Counted from the first letter of the stretch, positions 31,053 through 43,344 are shown. The stretch: DNA of 64,000 bases from Cherax quadricarinatus (GCF_038502225.1 NC_091311.1:38037072-38101071), one strand, 5' to 3'. Notes: generated by a model not told the origin, from the sequence alone. Translations and numbers: made by a program.

Positions 31053-34000
31053 TCTCTCCAGGTATACTCTCCAGTCTCTCCAGGTATACTCTCCAGACTC
31101 TCCAGGTATACTCTCCAGACTCTCCAGGTATACTCTCCAGGCTCTCCAGGTATACTCTCCAGGCTCTCCAGGAATACTCTCCAGACTCTCCAGGTATACT
31201 CTCCAGACTCTCCAGGTATACTCTCCAGACTCTCCAGGTATACTCTCCAGACTCTCCAGGTATACTCTCCAGACTCTCCAGGTATACTCTCCAGACTCTC
31301 CAGGTATACTCTCCAGACTCTCCAGGTATACTCTCCAGACTCTCCAGGTATACTCTCCAGACTCTCCAGGTATACTCTCCAGGCTCTCCAGGTATACTCT
31401 CCAGACTCTCCAGGTATACTCTCCAGGCTCTCCAGGTATACTCTCCAGACTCTCCAGGTATACTCTCCATACTCTCCAGGTATACTCTCCAGGCTCTCCA
31501 GGTATACTCTCCAGGCTCTCCAGGTATACTCTCCAGGCTCTCCAGGTATACTCTCCAGGCTCTCCAGGTATACTCTCCAGGCTCTCCAGGTATACTCTCC
31601 AGACTCTCCAGGTATACTCTCCATACTCTCCAGGTATACTCTCCAGACTCTCCAGGTATACTCTCCAGACTCTCCAGGTATACTCTCCAGGCTCTCCAGG
31701 TATACTCTCCAGGCTCTCCAGGTATACTCTCCAGACTCTCCAGGTATACTCTCCAGACTCTCCAGGTATACTCTCCAGACTCTCCAGGTATACTCTCCAG
31801 ACTCTCCAGGTATACTCTCCAGACTCTCCAGGTATACTCTCCAGACTCTCCAGGTATACTCTCCAGACTCTCCAGGTATACTCTCCAGGCTCTCCAGGTA
31901 TACTCTCCAGGCTCTCCAGGTATACTCTCCAGACTCTCCAGGTATACTCTCCAGACTCTCCAGGTATACTCTCCAGACTCTCCAGGTATACTCTCCAGAC
32001 TCTCCAGGTATACTCTCCAGACTCTCCAGGTATACTCTCCAGGCTCTCCAGGTATACTCTCCAGACTCTCCAGGTATACTCTCCAGACTCTCCAGGTATA
32101 CTCTCCAGACTCTCCAGGTATACTCTCCAGGCTCTCCAGGTATACTCTCCAGACTCTCCAGGTATACTCTCCAGACTCTCCAGGTATACTCTCCAGACTC
32201 TCCAGGTATACTCTCCAGGCTCTCCAGGTATACTCTCCAGGCTCTCCAGGTATACTCTCCAGACTCTCCAGGTATACTCTCCAGACTCTCCAGGTATACT
32301 CTCCAGGCTCTCCAGGTATACTCTCCAGGCTCTCCAGGTATACTCTCCAGGCTCTCCAGGTATACTCTCCAGACTCTCCAGGTATACTCTCCAGACTCTC
32401 CAGGTATACTCTCCAGGCTCTCCAGGTATACTCTCCAGACTTTCCAGGTATACTCTCCAGGCTCTCCAGGTATACTCTCCAGGCTCTCCAGGTATACTCT
32501 CCTCTCCAGGTATACTCTCCAGGTATACTCTCCAGACTCTTCTCCAGGTATACTCTCCAGACTCTCCAGGTATACTCTCCAGTCTCTCCAGGTATACTCT
32601 CCAGACTCTCCAGGTATGCTCTCCAGACTCTCCAGGTATACTCTCCAGACTCTCCAGGTATACTTTCCAGAATCTCCAGGTATACTCTCCAGACTCTCCA
32701 GGTATACTCTCCAGGCTCTCCAGGTATACTCTCCAGACTCTCCAGGTATACTCTCCAGGCTCTCCAGGTATATTCTCCAGATTCTCCAGGTATACTCTCC
32801 AGACTCTCCAGGTATACTCTCCAGGCTCTCCAGGTATACTGTCCAGGCTCTCCAGGTATACTCTCCAGACTCTCCAGGTATACTCTCCAGACTCTCTAGG
32901 TATTCTCTCCAGGTTCTCCAGGTATACTCTCCAGGCTCTCCAGGTATACTCTTCAGACTCTCCAGACTCTCCAGGTATACTCTCCAGACTCTCAAGGTAT
33001 ACTCTCCAGACTCTCCAGGTATATTCTCCAGACTCTCCAGGTATACTCTCCAGACTCTCCAGGTATACTCTCCAGACTCTCCAGGTATACTCTCCAGGCT
33101 CTCCAGGTATACTCTCCAGGCTCTCCAGGTATACTCTCCAGGCTCTCCAGGTATACTCTCCAGACTCTCCAGGTATACTCTCCAGACTCTCCAGGTATAC
33201 TCTCCAGGCTCTCCAGGTATACTCTCCAGACTCTCTAGGTATACTCTCCAGGCTCTCCAGGTATACTCTCCAGGCTCTCCAGGTATACTCTCCAGGTTCT
33301 CCAGGTATACTCTCCAGACTCTCCAGGTATACTCTCCAGTCTCTCCAGGTATACTCTCCAGACTCTCCAGGTATGCTCTCCAGACTCTCCAGGTATACTC
33401 TCCAGACTCTCCAGGTATACTCTCCAGTCTCTCCAGGTATACTCTCCAGACTCTCCAGGTATGCTCTCCAGACTCTCCAGGTATACTCTCCAGACTCTCC
33501 AGGTATACTTTCCAGAATCTCCAGGTATACTCTCCAGACTCTCCAGGTATACTCTCCAGGCTCTCCAGGTATACTCTCCAGACTCTCCAGGTATACTCTC
33601 CAGGCTCTCCAGGTATATTCTCCAGATTCTCCAGGTATACTCTCCAGACTCTCCAGGTATACTCTCCAGGCTCTCCAGGTATACTGTCCAGGCTCTCCAG
33701 GTATACTCTCCAGACTCTCCAGGTATACTCTCCAGACTCTCTAGGTATTCTCTCCAGGTTCTCCAGGTATACTCTCCAGGCTCTCCAGGTATACTCTTCA
33801 GACTCTCCAGACTCTCCAGGTATACTCTCCAGACTCTCCAGGTATACTCTCCAGACTCTCCAGGTATATTCTCCAGACTCTCCAGGTATACTCTCCAGAC
33901 TCTCCAGGTATACTCTCCAGGCTCTCCAGATATATTCTCCAGGCTCTCCAGGTATACTCTGCAGACTCTCCAGGTATACTCTCCAGGCTCTCCAGGTATA

Positions 34001-36157
34001 CTCTCCAGGCTCTCCAGGTATACTCTCCAGGCTCTCCAGGTATACTCTCCAGACACTCCAGGTATACTCTCCAGACTCTCCAGGTATACTCTCCAGACTC
34101 TCCAGGTATACTCTCCAAACTCTCCAGGTATACTCTCCAGACTCTCCAGGTATACTCTTCAGACTCTCCAGGAATACTCTCCAGACTCTCCAGGTATACT
34201 CTCCAGGCTCTCCAGGTATACTCTCCAGACTCTCCAGGTATACTCTCGAGGCTGTCCAGGTATACTCTCCAGACTCTCCAGGTATACTCTCCATGCTCTT
34301 CAGGTATACTCTCCAGGCTCTCAAGGTATACTCTCCAGACTCTCCAGGTATACTCTCCATGCTCTCTAGGTATACTCTCCAGACTCTCCAGGTATACTCT
34401 CCAGACTCTCCAGTTATACTCTCCAGGCTCTCCAGGTATACTCTCCAGACTCTCCAGGTATACTCTCCAAACTCTCCAGGTATACTCTCCAGAATCTTCA
34501 GGTATACTCTCCAGGCTCTCCAGATATACTCTCCCGACTCTCCAGGTATACTCTCCAGACTCTCCAGGTATACTCTCCAGATTCTAAAGGTATACTCTCC
34601 AGACGCTTCAGGTATACTCTTCAGATTCTCCAGGTATACTCTCCAGACTCTCCAGATGTACTCTCCAGACTCTCCAGGTATACTCTCCAGACGCTCCAGG
34701 TATACTCTCCAGATTTTCCGGGTATACTCTCCAGACTCTCCAGGTATACTCTCCAGATTCTCAAGGTATACTCTCCAGATTCTCCGGGTATACTCTCCAG
34801 ACTCTCCAGATGTACTCTCCAGACTCTCCAGGTATACTCTCCAGACGCTCCAGGTATACTCTCCAGATTTTCCGGGTATACTCTCCAGACTCTCCAGGTA
34901 TACTCTCCAGATTCTCAAGGTATACTCTCCAGATTTTCCAGGTATACTCTCCAAACTCTCCAGGTATACTCTCCAGACTCTCCAGGTATACTCTTCAGAC
35001 TCTCCAGGAATACTCTCCAGACTCTCCAGGTATACTCTCCAGGCTCTCCAGGTATACTCTCCAGGCTCTCCAGGTATACTCTCCAGGCTCTCCAGGTATA
35101 CTCTCCAGACTCTCCAGGTATACTCTCCAGACTCTCCAGGTATACTCTCCAGACTCTCCAGGTATACTCTCCAAACTCTCCAGCTATACTCTCCAGACTC
35201 TCCAGGTATACTCTTCAGACTCTCCAGGAATACTCTCCAGACTCTCCAGGTATACTCTCCAGGCTCTCCAGGTATACTCTCCAGACTCTCCAGGTATACT
35301 CTCGAGGCTGTCCAGGTATACTCTCCAGACTCTCCAGGTATACTCTCCATGCTCTTCAGGTATACTCTCCAGGCTCTCAAGGTATACTCTCCAGACTCTC
35401 CAGTATACTCTCCATGCTCTCTAGGTATACTCTCCAGACTCTCCAGGTATACTCTCCAGACTCTCCAGTTATACTCTCCGCTCTCCAGGTATACTCTCCA
35501 GACTCTCCAGGAGGTATACTCTCCAGAATCTTCAGGTATACTCTAGGCTCTCCAGATATACTCTCCCGACTCTCCAGGTATACTCTCCAGACTCTCCAGG
35601 TATACTCTCAGATTCTAAAGGTATACTCTCCAGACGCTTTACTCTTCAGATTCTCCAGATGTACTCTCCAGATGTACTCTCCAGATGTACTCTCCAGATG
35701 TACTCTCCAGATGTACTCTCCAGACGCTCCAGGTATACTCTCCAGATTTTCCGGGTATACTCTCCAGACTCTCCAGGTATACTCTCCAGATTCTCAAGGT
35801 ATACTCTCCAGATTCTCCAGGTTTACTCTCCAGACTCTCCAGGTATACTCTCCAGATGTACTCTCCAGATGTACTCTCCAGATTCTCCAGGTTTACTCTC
35901 CAGACTCTCCAGGTATACTCTCCAGATTCTCCAGGCATGCTCTCCAGGCTCTCCAGGTATACTCTCCAGATTTTCCAGGTATACTCTCCAGACTCTCCAG
36001 GCATACTCTCCAGATTCTCCAGGTATACCCCAGAATCTCCAGGTATATTCTCCAGGTATACTCTCCAGACGTTCCAGGTATACTCTCCAGATTCTCCAGG
36101 TGTACTCTCCAGACTCTCCAGGTATACTCTCCAGATTCTCCATGTGTACTCTCCACG
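31053..36157. repeat. 22-bp minisatellite, about 230 units
   Basis: Unit CCAGGTATACTCTCCAGACT + CT, with A/G variation at ACTCT/GCTCT. Uniform on the left (31053-32600), more variable on the right, with shortened units such as AGATGTACTCTCC at 35650-35710 and 35850-35880. Because 22 is not divisible by three, one stop-free 22-codon cycle leaves all three frames of a strand open. That explains ORFs above 900 residues on both strands, which I do not call genes. Confidence 0.97.
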
Positions 36158-36722
36158 CTGCACACTAACAGCACCTTTCAAGGCAGGTGAAATTGCCGAC
36201 CTAGAAAATGTACAGAGAACTTTCATGGCGCGCATAACGGAGATAAAACACCTCAATTATTGGGAGCGCTTGAGGTTCCTAAACCTGTATTCCCTGGAAC
36301 GCAGGAGGGAGAGATACATGATTATATACACCTGGAAAATCCTAGAGGGACTAGTACCGAACTTGCACACGAAAATCACTCACTACGAAAGCAAAAGACT
36401 TGGCAGACGATGCACCATCCCCCCAATGAAAAGCAGGGGTGTCACTAGCACGTTAAGAGACCATACAATAAGTGTCAGGGGCCCGAGACTGTTCAACTGC
36501 CTCCCAGCACACATAAGGGGGATTACCAACAGACCCCTGGCAGTCTTCAAGCTGGCACTGGACAAGCACCTAAAGTCAGTTCCTGATCAGCCGGGCTGTG
36601 GCTCGTACGTTGGTTTGCGTGCAGCCAGCAGCAACAGCCTTGTTGATCAGGCTCTGATCCACCAGGAGGCCTGGTCACAGACCGGGCCGCGGGGGCGTTG
36701 ACCCCCGGAACTCTCTCCAGGT
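36158..36722 (+). pseudogene. LINE-A C-terminal fragment inside the array
   Basis: Starts GCTGCACACTAACAGCACCT and encodes CTLTAPFKAGEIADLENVQR, HLNYWERLRFLNLYSLERRR and the end RAASSNSLVDQALIHQEAWS, with no stops. Nearly identical to the 25884 copy (opposite strand), so recently derived from the same source. The 3' end ACTCTCTCCAGGTAAACTCC merges into further array units at 36723. Confidence 0.85.
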
Positions 36723-36950
36723 AAACTCCAGGTAAACTCCAGATGCTCCAGGTATACTCTCCAGATTCTCCAGGTTTACTCTCCTGACTCTTTAGGTATA
36801 CTCTCCAGTTTCTCCAGGTGTACTCTCCAGACTCTCCAGGTATATTCTCCAGGCATACTCTCTAGACTCTCCAGGTATACCCTCCAAGTATATTCTCCAG
36901 GTATACTCTCCAAACTCTCCAGGTATACTCTCCAGGTATATTCCAAGAAA
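36723..36950. repeat. 22-bp-type minisatellite, right-hand remnant
   Basis: Imperfect CCAGGTATACTCTCCAG units directly following the LINE-A 3' end. Confidence 0.85.
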
Positions 36951-36984
36951 CTTAACAATGTTGCAAAAATCTAACCTGACCATA

Positions 36985-37213
36985 CCCCCGGCCGGGATTG
37001 AACCCGCGGTCATAGAGTCTCAAAACTCCAGCCCGTCGCGTTAGCCACTAGGCCAGCTAGCCACAATAAGATTCATCCAACTAGGTATATTTCTACACCA
37101 TAGGAAAGTTAGCACAGGCACCTCTGTGACCACAAATGCAAGTTTTTACAGACGAATCTCCAGCTAGCGTGGCCGTGACGAACTCTAGCTCAAGTCCCTT
37201 CACTGCCGTCAAC
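36985..37213 (-). mobile_element. SINE-T copy (tRNA-like)
   Basis: The minus strand of about 36985-37070 reads as tRNA-like: GGCCTAGTGGCTAACGCGAC and a B box in CGGGTTCAATCCCGG. The remainder matches 60085-60239. The acceptor ends do not pair convincingly, so a SINE rather than a tRNA gene. Confidence 0.8.
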
Positions 37214-37274
37214 ATGACTCAAGAAATCGTAATGACACGATTTGCAATCGTGTCATTACGATTTCTTGAGTCAT
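37214..37274. repeat. 29-bp perfect inverted repeat, 3-bp spacer
   Basis: Arms 37214-37242 and 37246-37274, beginning ATGACTCAAGAAATCGTAAT. Corresponds to the SINE-T tail inverted repeat at 60240-60362, with the loop gone. Confidence 0.95.
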
Positions 37275-37864
37275 CTAACCTGACATTTGCACTAACAAAC
37301 AAAATGCGTCATTGTGTGAGCAACTCAATAGAGGGACTTGAAGTAAGACCTGGACACGGAAGTGCCGTTGGGCACGGCTGTCACCCATGAACTTGGCCAC
37401 GGGTTACCCCATTATACCCACCACCGAGGGCGGTGCCAACGTGCGCAACCCAAAAAAAAAAATAAACAAAACAAAACAAGAAAAACCCCACTTCAACCAA
37501 CGTTTAAAACTCGCTATTGTATTACTGAACGTCAACGTTAATAAACGTTCACCGGAAACAAAATGACAATAGCTGAACAAAAGAGGACAATCTCTAGTGT
37601 TCAACCACCTTGAAGAGGGAGAGGGGGGAGAGGAGGAGGAAAGAGAGGGAAGGAAGGAGGGGGAAGACAGAAGAGACGTCACCTCTCCACTACATCAGGA
37701 GGTCGTTGTCCCCCGGCTGCCATGGCCTTGGAGAGGCTTGACTGCCATGAGCGAGCACACGCTGCCTCCCTCCCTTCACCCTCCTTCCCTCGGCCTTACT
37801 TCGCTGATGTTTCGTCTGATTCTCACTTACACCATAATTATCAGTTGTCTATTGTGCATGTGGA
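37275..37864. other. No gene recognised
   Basis: Purine-rich near 37610-37670. ORFs on both strands are of low complexity and lack motifs. Confidence 0.4.
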
Positions 37865-38556
37865 GCCCACCATACTCAGGGTATAAATCTTCATGGGCAC
37901 TCACAACTCAGGGTATAGGTGTTCATGGGCACTCACAACTCAGGGTATGAGTCTTCATGGGCACTCACAACTCAGGGTATAGATCTTCATGGGCACTCAC
38001 GACTTAGGGTATAGGTATTCATGGGCACTCACAACTCAGGGTATAGGTGTTAATGGGCACTCACAACTCAGGGTATAAGTCTTCATGGGCACTCACAACT
38101 CAGGGTATAGGTCTCAATGGGCACTCACAACTCAGCGTATAGGTCTTCATGGGCACTCACAACTTAGGGTATAGGAGTTCATGGACACTCACAACTCAGG
38201 GTATAGGTGTTCATGGGCACTCACAACTCAGGGTATAAGTCTTCATGGGCACTCACAACTCAGGGTATAGGTCTTCATGGACACTCACAACTTAGGGTAT
38301 AGGTGTTCATGGGCACTCACAACTCAGGGTATAAGTCTTTATGGGCACTCACAACTCAGGGTATAGGTCTTCATGGGCACTCACAACTTAGGGTATAGGT
38401 GTTCATGGGCACTCACAACTCAGGGTATAAGTCTTCATGAGCACTTACAACTCGGGGTATAGGTCGTCATGGGCACTCACAACTCAGGGTATAAGTCTTC
38501 ATGGGCACTCACAACTCGGGGTATAGGTCGTCATGGGCACTGACAACTCAGGGTAA
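37865..38556. repeat. 32-bp minisatellite, about 21 copies
   Basis: Unit GGGTATAGGTCTTCATGGGC + ACTCACAACTCA, with alternation of GGTCTT, GGTGTT and AGTCTT. Confidence 0.95.
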
Positions 38557-38908
38557 TGCTATATACTTTTCTTAATGCTCACTAATCATGGGTGGAGAAG
38601 CTGTTCTTCTTCACGGTGGTTGGAAGGCCACAGTGAGGCTTCACCAAGGGTTCATGGTCCCTCATGGACACTTCCCGTCACTCGTGGTTGCTCATGGGGC
38701 GACTTCGTGACTTGTGGTCATATTTTTCTCTCACTGCTTCTTGTAAGTTATATTTTACTACACTCCCAGTGTTTCTATGGTCTACTGGTAATCTCTTTTC
38801 TCTTGACTAAGCTTTTCTTATAGTTTCTTATAAAATAGACGAAGACTCGAGCCTTCTTCAGTCCTTGCGCTGACTGAACCACCAGGGTATAGCGCTTAGC
38901 TTCGTTTT
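38557..38908. other. No gene recognised
   Basis: No supported ORF or repeat. Confidence 0.4.
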
Positions 38909-38920
38909 AATATAAATGAT

Positions 38921-39099
38921 TGGTTTAGAAAGACACGTAAGCAAACACTATAACATATTTATTAGAAAACGTTTCGGTCCTGGAACCTTGATCACTTCAA
39001 GGTTCCAGGACCGAAACGTTTTCTAATAAATATGTTATAGTGTTTGCTTACGTGTCTTTCTAAACCAACTTGTCGGTATTTATTACCAAGGTTTATACC
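38921..39099. mobile_element. Foldback GTTTCG element with perfect 71-bp arms
   Basis: Arms 38921-38991 and 38997-39067 are exact reverse complements; spacer TCACT. The core is GAAAACGTTTCGGTCCTGG. The right side continues with ACTTGTCGGTATTTATTACC to 39099. A 12-bp duplication AATATAAATGAT lies at 38909-38920 and 39100-39111. Confidence 0.95.
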
Positions 39100-39329
39100 A
39101 ATATAAATGATTAAATGGAGCTGTCATTCTGAGGTCTTCACGTACATACAAACTCTCTGGTAGTACTGGACAGTCAGGCCTCGATCCTGGACACAATGTC
39201 TACACAACATCGGGTGCTAACACTGCGTTTATCAATCTCTTGTACAGAACACTATCAACGGTCTTGGTCATGTCTCTGCGAACAGTGTGCACCCTCTGCT
39301 GATACCGCTGCATGTTTCATTTTACCGGT

Positions 39330-40131
39330 CTACCTGGAGTCTACCTGGAGGGAATTCCGGGGATCCACGCCCCCGCGGCTCGGCCCACGACCAGGCCTCC
39401 CGGTGGATTAGGGCCTGATCAACCAGGCTGTTACTGCTGGCCACACGTAGTCCAATGTACGAACCACAGCCCGGCTGATCCGGCACCGACTTTAAGTATC
39501 TGTCCAGTTCCCTCTTGAAGGCAGCCAGGGGCCTATTGGTAATTCCCCTTATGGCTGGTGGGAGGCTGTTGAACAGTTTTGGGCCCCGGACACTTACTGT
39601 GTTTGCTCTTAGTGTACCAATGGCGCCCCTACTTTTTTCAATGGGGGTATTTTGCATCGCCTGCCCAGTCTTTTACTTTCGTAGGGAGTGATTTCTGTGT
39701 GCAGATTCGGGACCATTCCTTCCAGGATTTTCCAAGTGTAGATTATGATATATATCTCTCTCTCCTGCGTTCCAACGAGTACAAGTCAAGTGCTTCCAAG
39801 CGTTCCCAGTAGTTGAGGTGCTTGATGGAACTTATACGTGCAGTAAAGATTCTCTGTACTTTCTATAGTTCTGCAATTTCACCTTCTTTGAACGGAGATG
39901 TTAATGTACAGCAACATTTCAGTCTTGAGAGAACAAGTAATTTGAAAAAGATCATCAATGGCTTGGCATCTCTTGTTTTGAACGCTCTCATTATTCACCC
40001 TGTCATTTTCCTCGCAGATGTGATAGTGGCATTGTTGTGGTCCTTGAAAGTGAAATCCTCAAACATTACCACTCCCAGGTCCCTCACATTATTTTTTCTC
40101 TCTATTGTATGATCAGAGCTAGTAATATACT
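39330..40131 (-). pseudogene. LINE-A RT C-terminal part (3' piece of a split copy)
   Basis: The LINE-A 3' terminus begins at about 39330 and coding similarity runs to IERKNNVRDLG near 40110. A frame break lies at about 39640 and others follow (for example an extra AT in ATATATCTCTCTCT near 39750). At 40131 a LINE-D insertion interrupts. The copy resumes at 42238. Confidence 0.8.
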
Positions 40132-42237
40132 GCTAAGTACAAAGCATGGCGAAGGTATAAGAGACATCCTACCACCTATAACAGGAACTTGCACAGGCAA
40201 GCCTGTAGGCATATGGGTGACGTTCAAAAGTGGGCCATTGCTAAATGGGAGGTGGACACAAAAAGAAATCTAGCATCAGGTAGGGTAGGCTCCAAAACCT
40301 GGTGGTCCCTGGTCAAGGACAGACAAGTTATCTGCCTGATGAACTCATTCCACCTCTAAATCGACAGGATGGGACCACCTCCACTAGTAGTCAAGAGAAG
40401 GCAGACCTCTTTGCTGAACACTTTGCTACCAAAATGCAAGTTCCTGATCCAGCAAGGGACCCTCCTTGGCTATCTGCAAGAACTGAGTCAAAACTGTCAG
40501 TGGTGACAATAAGGCAGGAGGAGGTGCATTTCCTTCTTAAATCGCTTGACCAAGAAAAGGCTGTGGGCCCAGACAAGTTGAGCCCAAGATTGCTGAGAAG
40601 ATGTGCAGACCAGCTAGCAGCACCTCTAACTCGCATCTTTCAGCACTGCCTAGTACAGTGTAAATGGCCCTCTCTGTGGAAAGAGGCAAATGTAGTCCCT
40701 GTTCACAAAAGGAAGAGCAGAGCAGAAATCAGCAACTACAGACCAGTGTCACTCCTGTCAATCACTGGTAAGATCCTTGAGACAATAATCTCAAGACAAA
40801 TGACAGAGTTTTTTGACTACCAGTCACTACTTTGTGATCGTCAATATGGCTTCAGGAAAGGTTACTCTGCTGACGATCTGTTGTTAAACCTCTCCACTAA
40901 GTGGCACCAGTCACTGGATGAATCCAAAGTCAGCTGTGTGGTAGCACTGGACATTGCTGGTGCTTTCGACCGGGTGTGGCACCAGGGCCTCTTAGCAAAA
41001 CTTCAAGCACTGGGAATTGCAGGCTCTACACTATGTCTCCTCAGTGATTACCTTCATGGTAGATCTCTAAGTGTAGTTCTCAATGGAACTGAATCAGCAA
41101 GACATCCTATTGGGGCAAGTGTTCCACAAGGAAGCGTGCTGGGACCATTGTTATGGAATGTCTACTTCAACGACCTTCTTCATCTCATCCCAGAATCACA
41201 TGCATATGCAGATGACTGTACACTGACATTCACTTATCCAAGAGAAGAAATGCCAGCTGCTGTAAGCTACATCAATCACCAGCTAAGAGCTATATCAGCT
41301 TGGGGAAATAGATGGCAAGTAACATCTGCACCCGAGAAAACGCAAATGATGATCGTCTCTAGGCACCATGATTGTAATGCTGGTGCAGTAGTAAGGATGA
41401 ATGGGAGGATGTTGGCACCTGGAGAAGAAGTTGATATCCTTGGGGTGAAATCTGACTTCAAAGTAACCATGAAGTACCATGCTGTAAATCTAGCAAACAA
41501 GGCAGCCAGGAAGTTTACAGCACTTCGCAGTATCTCGCATCTGCTTGACAGTAGGGGTTGCAAGATTCTGTACGAGGCACAAGTACGCTCACACCTTGAG
41601 TATGTTCCACTTTCTTGGTTTGCCTGCCCCCCTCCTCTCATCTGCGACTGCTTGACAGAGTGGAGAACAGAGCAAGACGTCTCATCTCTCGCCTGGACCC
41701 ATCCTGGATAGATCTGTCATTTCAGCAGAGCCTTCAACATAGGAGAGATGTGGGTGGCCTTACTGTTATGTACAAGGCCAATATTGTCAAAGTACCAAAC
41801 TTGGATCCACTTCGAGGACAGCGTGAAACAAGCTTTTATGCCACAAGACGGGCAGAAAGCAGCAACTTCACTCTGGCTGTACCCTTCTCCAGAACATCAC
41901 TCCATCTGAGATCATACATACCCAGGATGACTCGAGTATGGAACACATTCGTACAGCATAATGATGTCAACCTGATAACGTCAGTTGATCAAATGAAAAT
42001 GCTGACCCACAGATGGCTCCAACTTCATCCTATTTCCTACTTGTATGTCTCATAACAATAAAAATGCTTTCAAACGAGCTGATGTAGGTAACAGCTCTTA
42101 GCTTGCCAATAAAGTTAGGAATCCTTAACCTGTAAATAGCTTGTCAATAAAGTTAGAAATCCTTAACCTGTAAATAGCTTGTCAATAAAGCTAGGGATCC
42201 TTAACCTTGTCAAACCCTGAAAAAAAAAGAAAAAAAA
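40132..42237 (+). mobile_element. LINE-D copy 2, inserted in LINE-A
   Basis: About 2.1 kb, 5'-truncated, ending in an A-rich tail (42220-42237). ATACT occurs at both ends of the break (40127-40131 and 42238-42242), compatible with a short target duplication. The 3' UTR has three 38-bp repeats with AATAAAG. Confidence 0.88.
40302..42055 (+). pseudogene. LINE-D reverse transcriptase, one frameshift
   Basis: Frame 1 (40302-41711) encodes 469 residues: NYRPVSLLSITGKILE about 145-160, QYGFRKGYSADDLLLN about 181-196, LDIAGAFDRVWHQGL about 216-230, SVPQGSVLGPLLW 273-285 and YADD 302-305. Near 41630 the frame changes (an extra base compared with copy 1) and frame 2 (41615-42055) supplies the C-terminus: RRLISRLDPSWIDLSFQQSL, ATRRAESSNFTL and PRMTRVWNTFVQHNDV. 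Upstream of 40302 a coding remnant (WEVDTKRNLASGRVGSKTWW) is in another frame. No endonuclease is present. Catalytic residues are intact, but the gene is broken. Confidence 0.88.
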
Positions 42238-42690
42238 ATACTCAGTTCTAGTTATTATCTCCTCCAGTTTTCCATAACGGAGTAACTGGAATTTGTCTTC
42301 ATTGAACATCACATTATTTTCCGTTGCCCACTGGAAAACTTGGTTTATATCTTCTTGCCCTCAATAGATGACAGCCTCATGTTGTGGATTACATCTCTGT
42401 CTTTGTCTGATATGAGGATGAGGAACAGGATGGGGGCGAGTACTGTGCCTTGTGGAACAGCGTTTCACTATGGCAGCTTCCGATTTAACTCTGTTGACCA
42501 CTACTCTTTGTGTTCGATTGCTTAGAAAGCTGAAGATCCATTTGCCTATTTTGCCAGTTATTCCTTTAGCACGTATTTTGTGCGCTATTACGCCATGATC
42601 GCACTTATTAAAAAGGCTTTCGCAAAGTCTGTGTATGTTACATCTGCATTCTGTTTTTCTTCCAGTGCATCCAAGACCATATCATAGTGT
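42238..42690 (-). pseudogene. LINE-A RT palm part (5' piece of the split copy)
   Basis: Continues 40131: TCTAGTTATTATCTCCTCCA, the LFHKAQYSPPSCSSS antisense region, and the RT palm. A short deletion near 42358 and loss of bases near 42462 break the frame. Truncated at about 42690 within the codons corresponding to DHYDMALDALEE. Confidence 0.8.
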
Positions 42691-42739
42691 AGTGGGTCTT
42701 CAGGGGTTACCTGTGACATAACCCGCGACCGAATTCAAG

Positions 42740-42985
42740 AGTTCTTTTATCAAACGAAATTGCGAAGAATCAGTAAGTTCGCAGTGACAAAAGTTCCACA
42801 GGAAGTTTTTATTCGGATAACACAAGAGCCACAACACCGTGGCTGGGAACACCTGAACAAAAGCCCCACTTAGGAGAGGAACTTTATGAAGACGTTTCGG
42901 TCTACCCTGGACCACTGTCAAGTCCCAGCTTGACAATGTGACTTGACAATGGTCCAGGACGGAACGAAACGTCGCCATAAGAGCG
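42740..42985. mobile_element. GTTTCG element, partly inverted
   Basis: ATGAAGACGTTTCGGTCTAC, GGACCACTGTCAAGTC, then CTTGACAATGGTCCAGGACG and GAACGAAACGTC, giving a loose inverted repeat around 42925-42950. Confidence 0.65.
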
Positions 42986-43234
42986 GATATTTGGTGAATT
43001 GAACCACAAGAGTTGCTCAGTAACTTGAGTGTTTGTGCTCACGATTCTCTGACTTTCGAAGCGAATAAGCTGGTACACTATAGCATGGTGAGAAACACAG
43101 TGAAGCCTTTTATTACAACAGTTTCGTGAAGCCTTTTATTACAACAGTTTCGTGAAGCCTTTTATTACATTTCATTGCCCGAAATGTTCTGTATAACCAG
43201 GGGCTTTCCACGTTTACTAATAAAAGTCATCATT

Positions 43235-43240
43235 TTTTTA

Positions 43241-43282
<42 letters not shown>

Positions 43283-43304
43283 GTTGTTGTTATTATTATT
43301 ATTA
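43235..43304. repeat. (ATT)n microsatellite
   Basis: About 65 bp of ATT with a GTT patch. Confidence 0.9.
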
Positions 43305-43344
43305 GTCATTATTCGTTCATTTACTTCATATTTCCTTAAACAGT

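Noticed and set aside
31016..35380. 1454-codon minus-strand ORF and the 901- and 976-codon plus-strand ORFs
   Set aside because: Produced by the 22-bp period with no stop in the 22-codon cycle; both strands are open over the same DNA.
36985..37075. A functional tRNA gene on the minus strand
   Set aside because: A and B boxes are good, but no paired acceptor stem is seen and the same sequence with the same flanks recurs at 60005, so it is a SINE.
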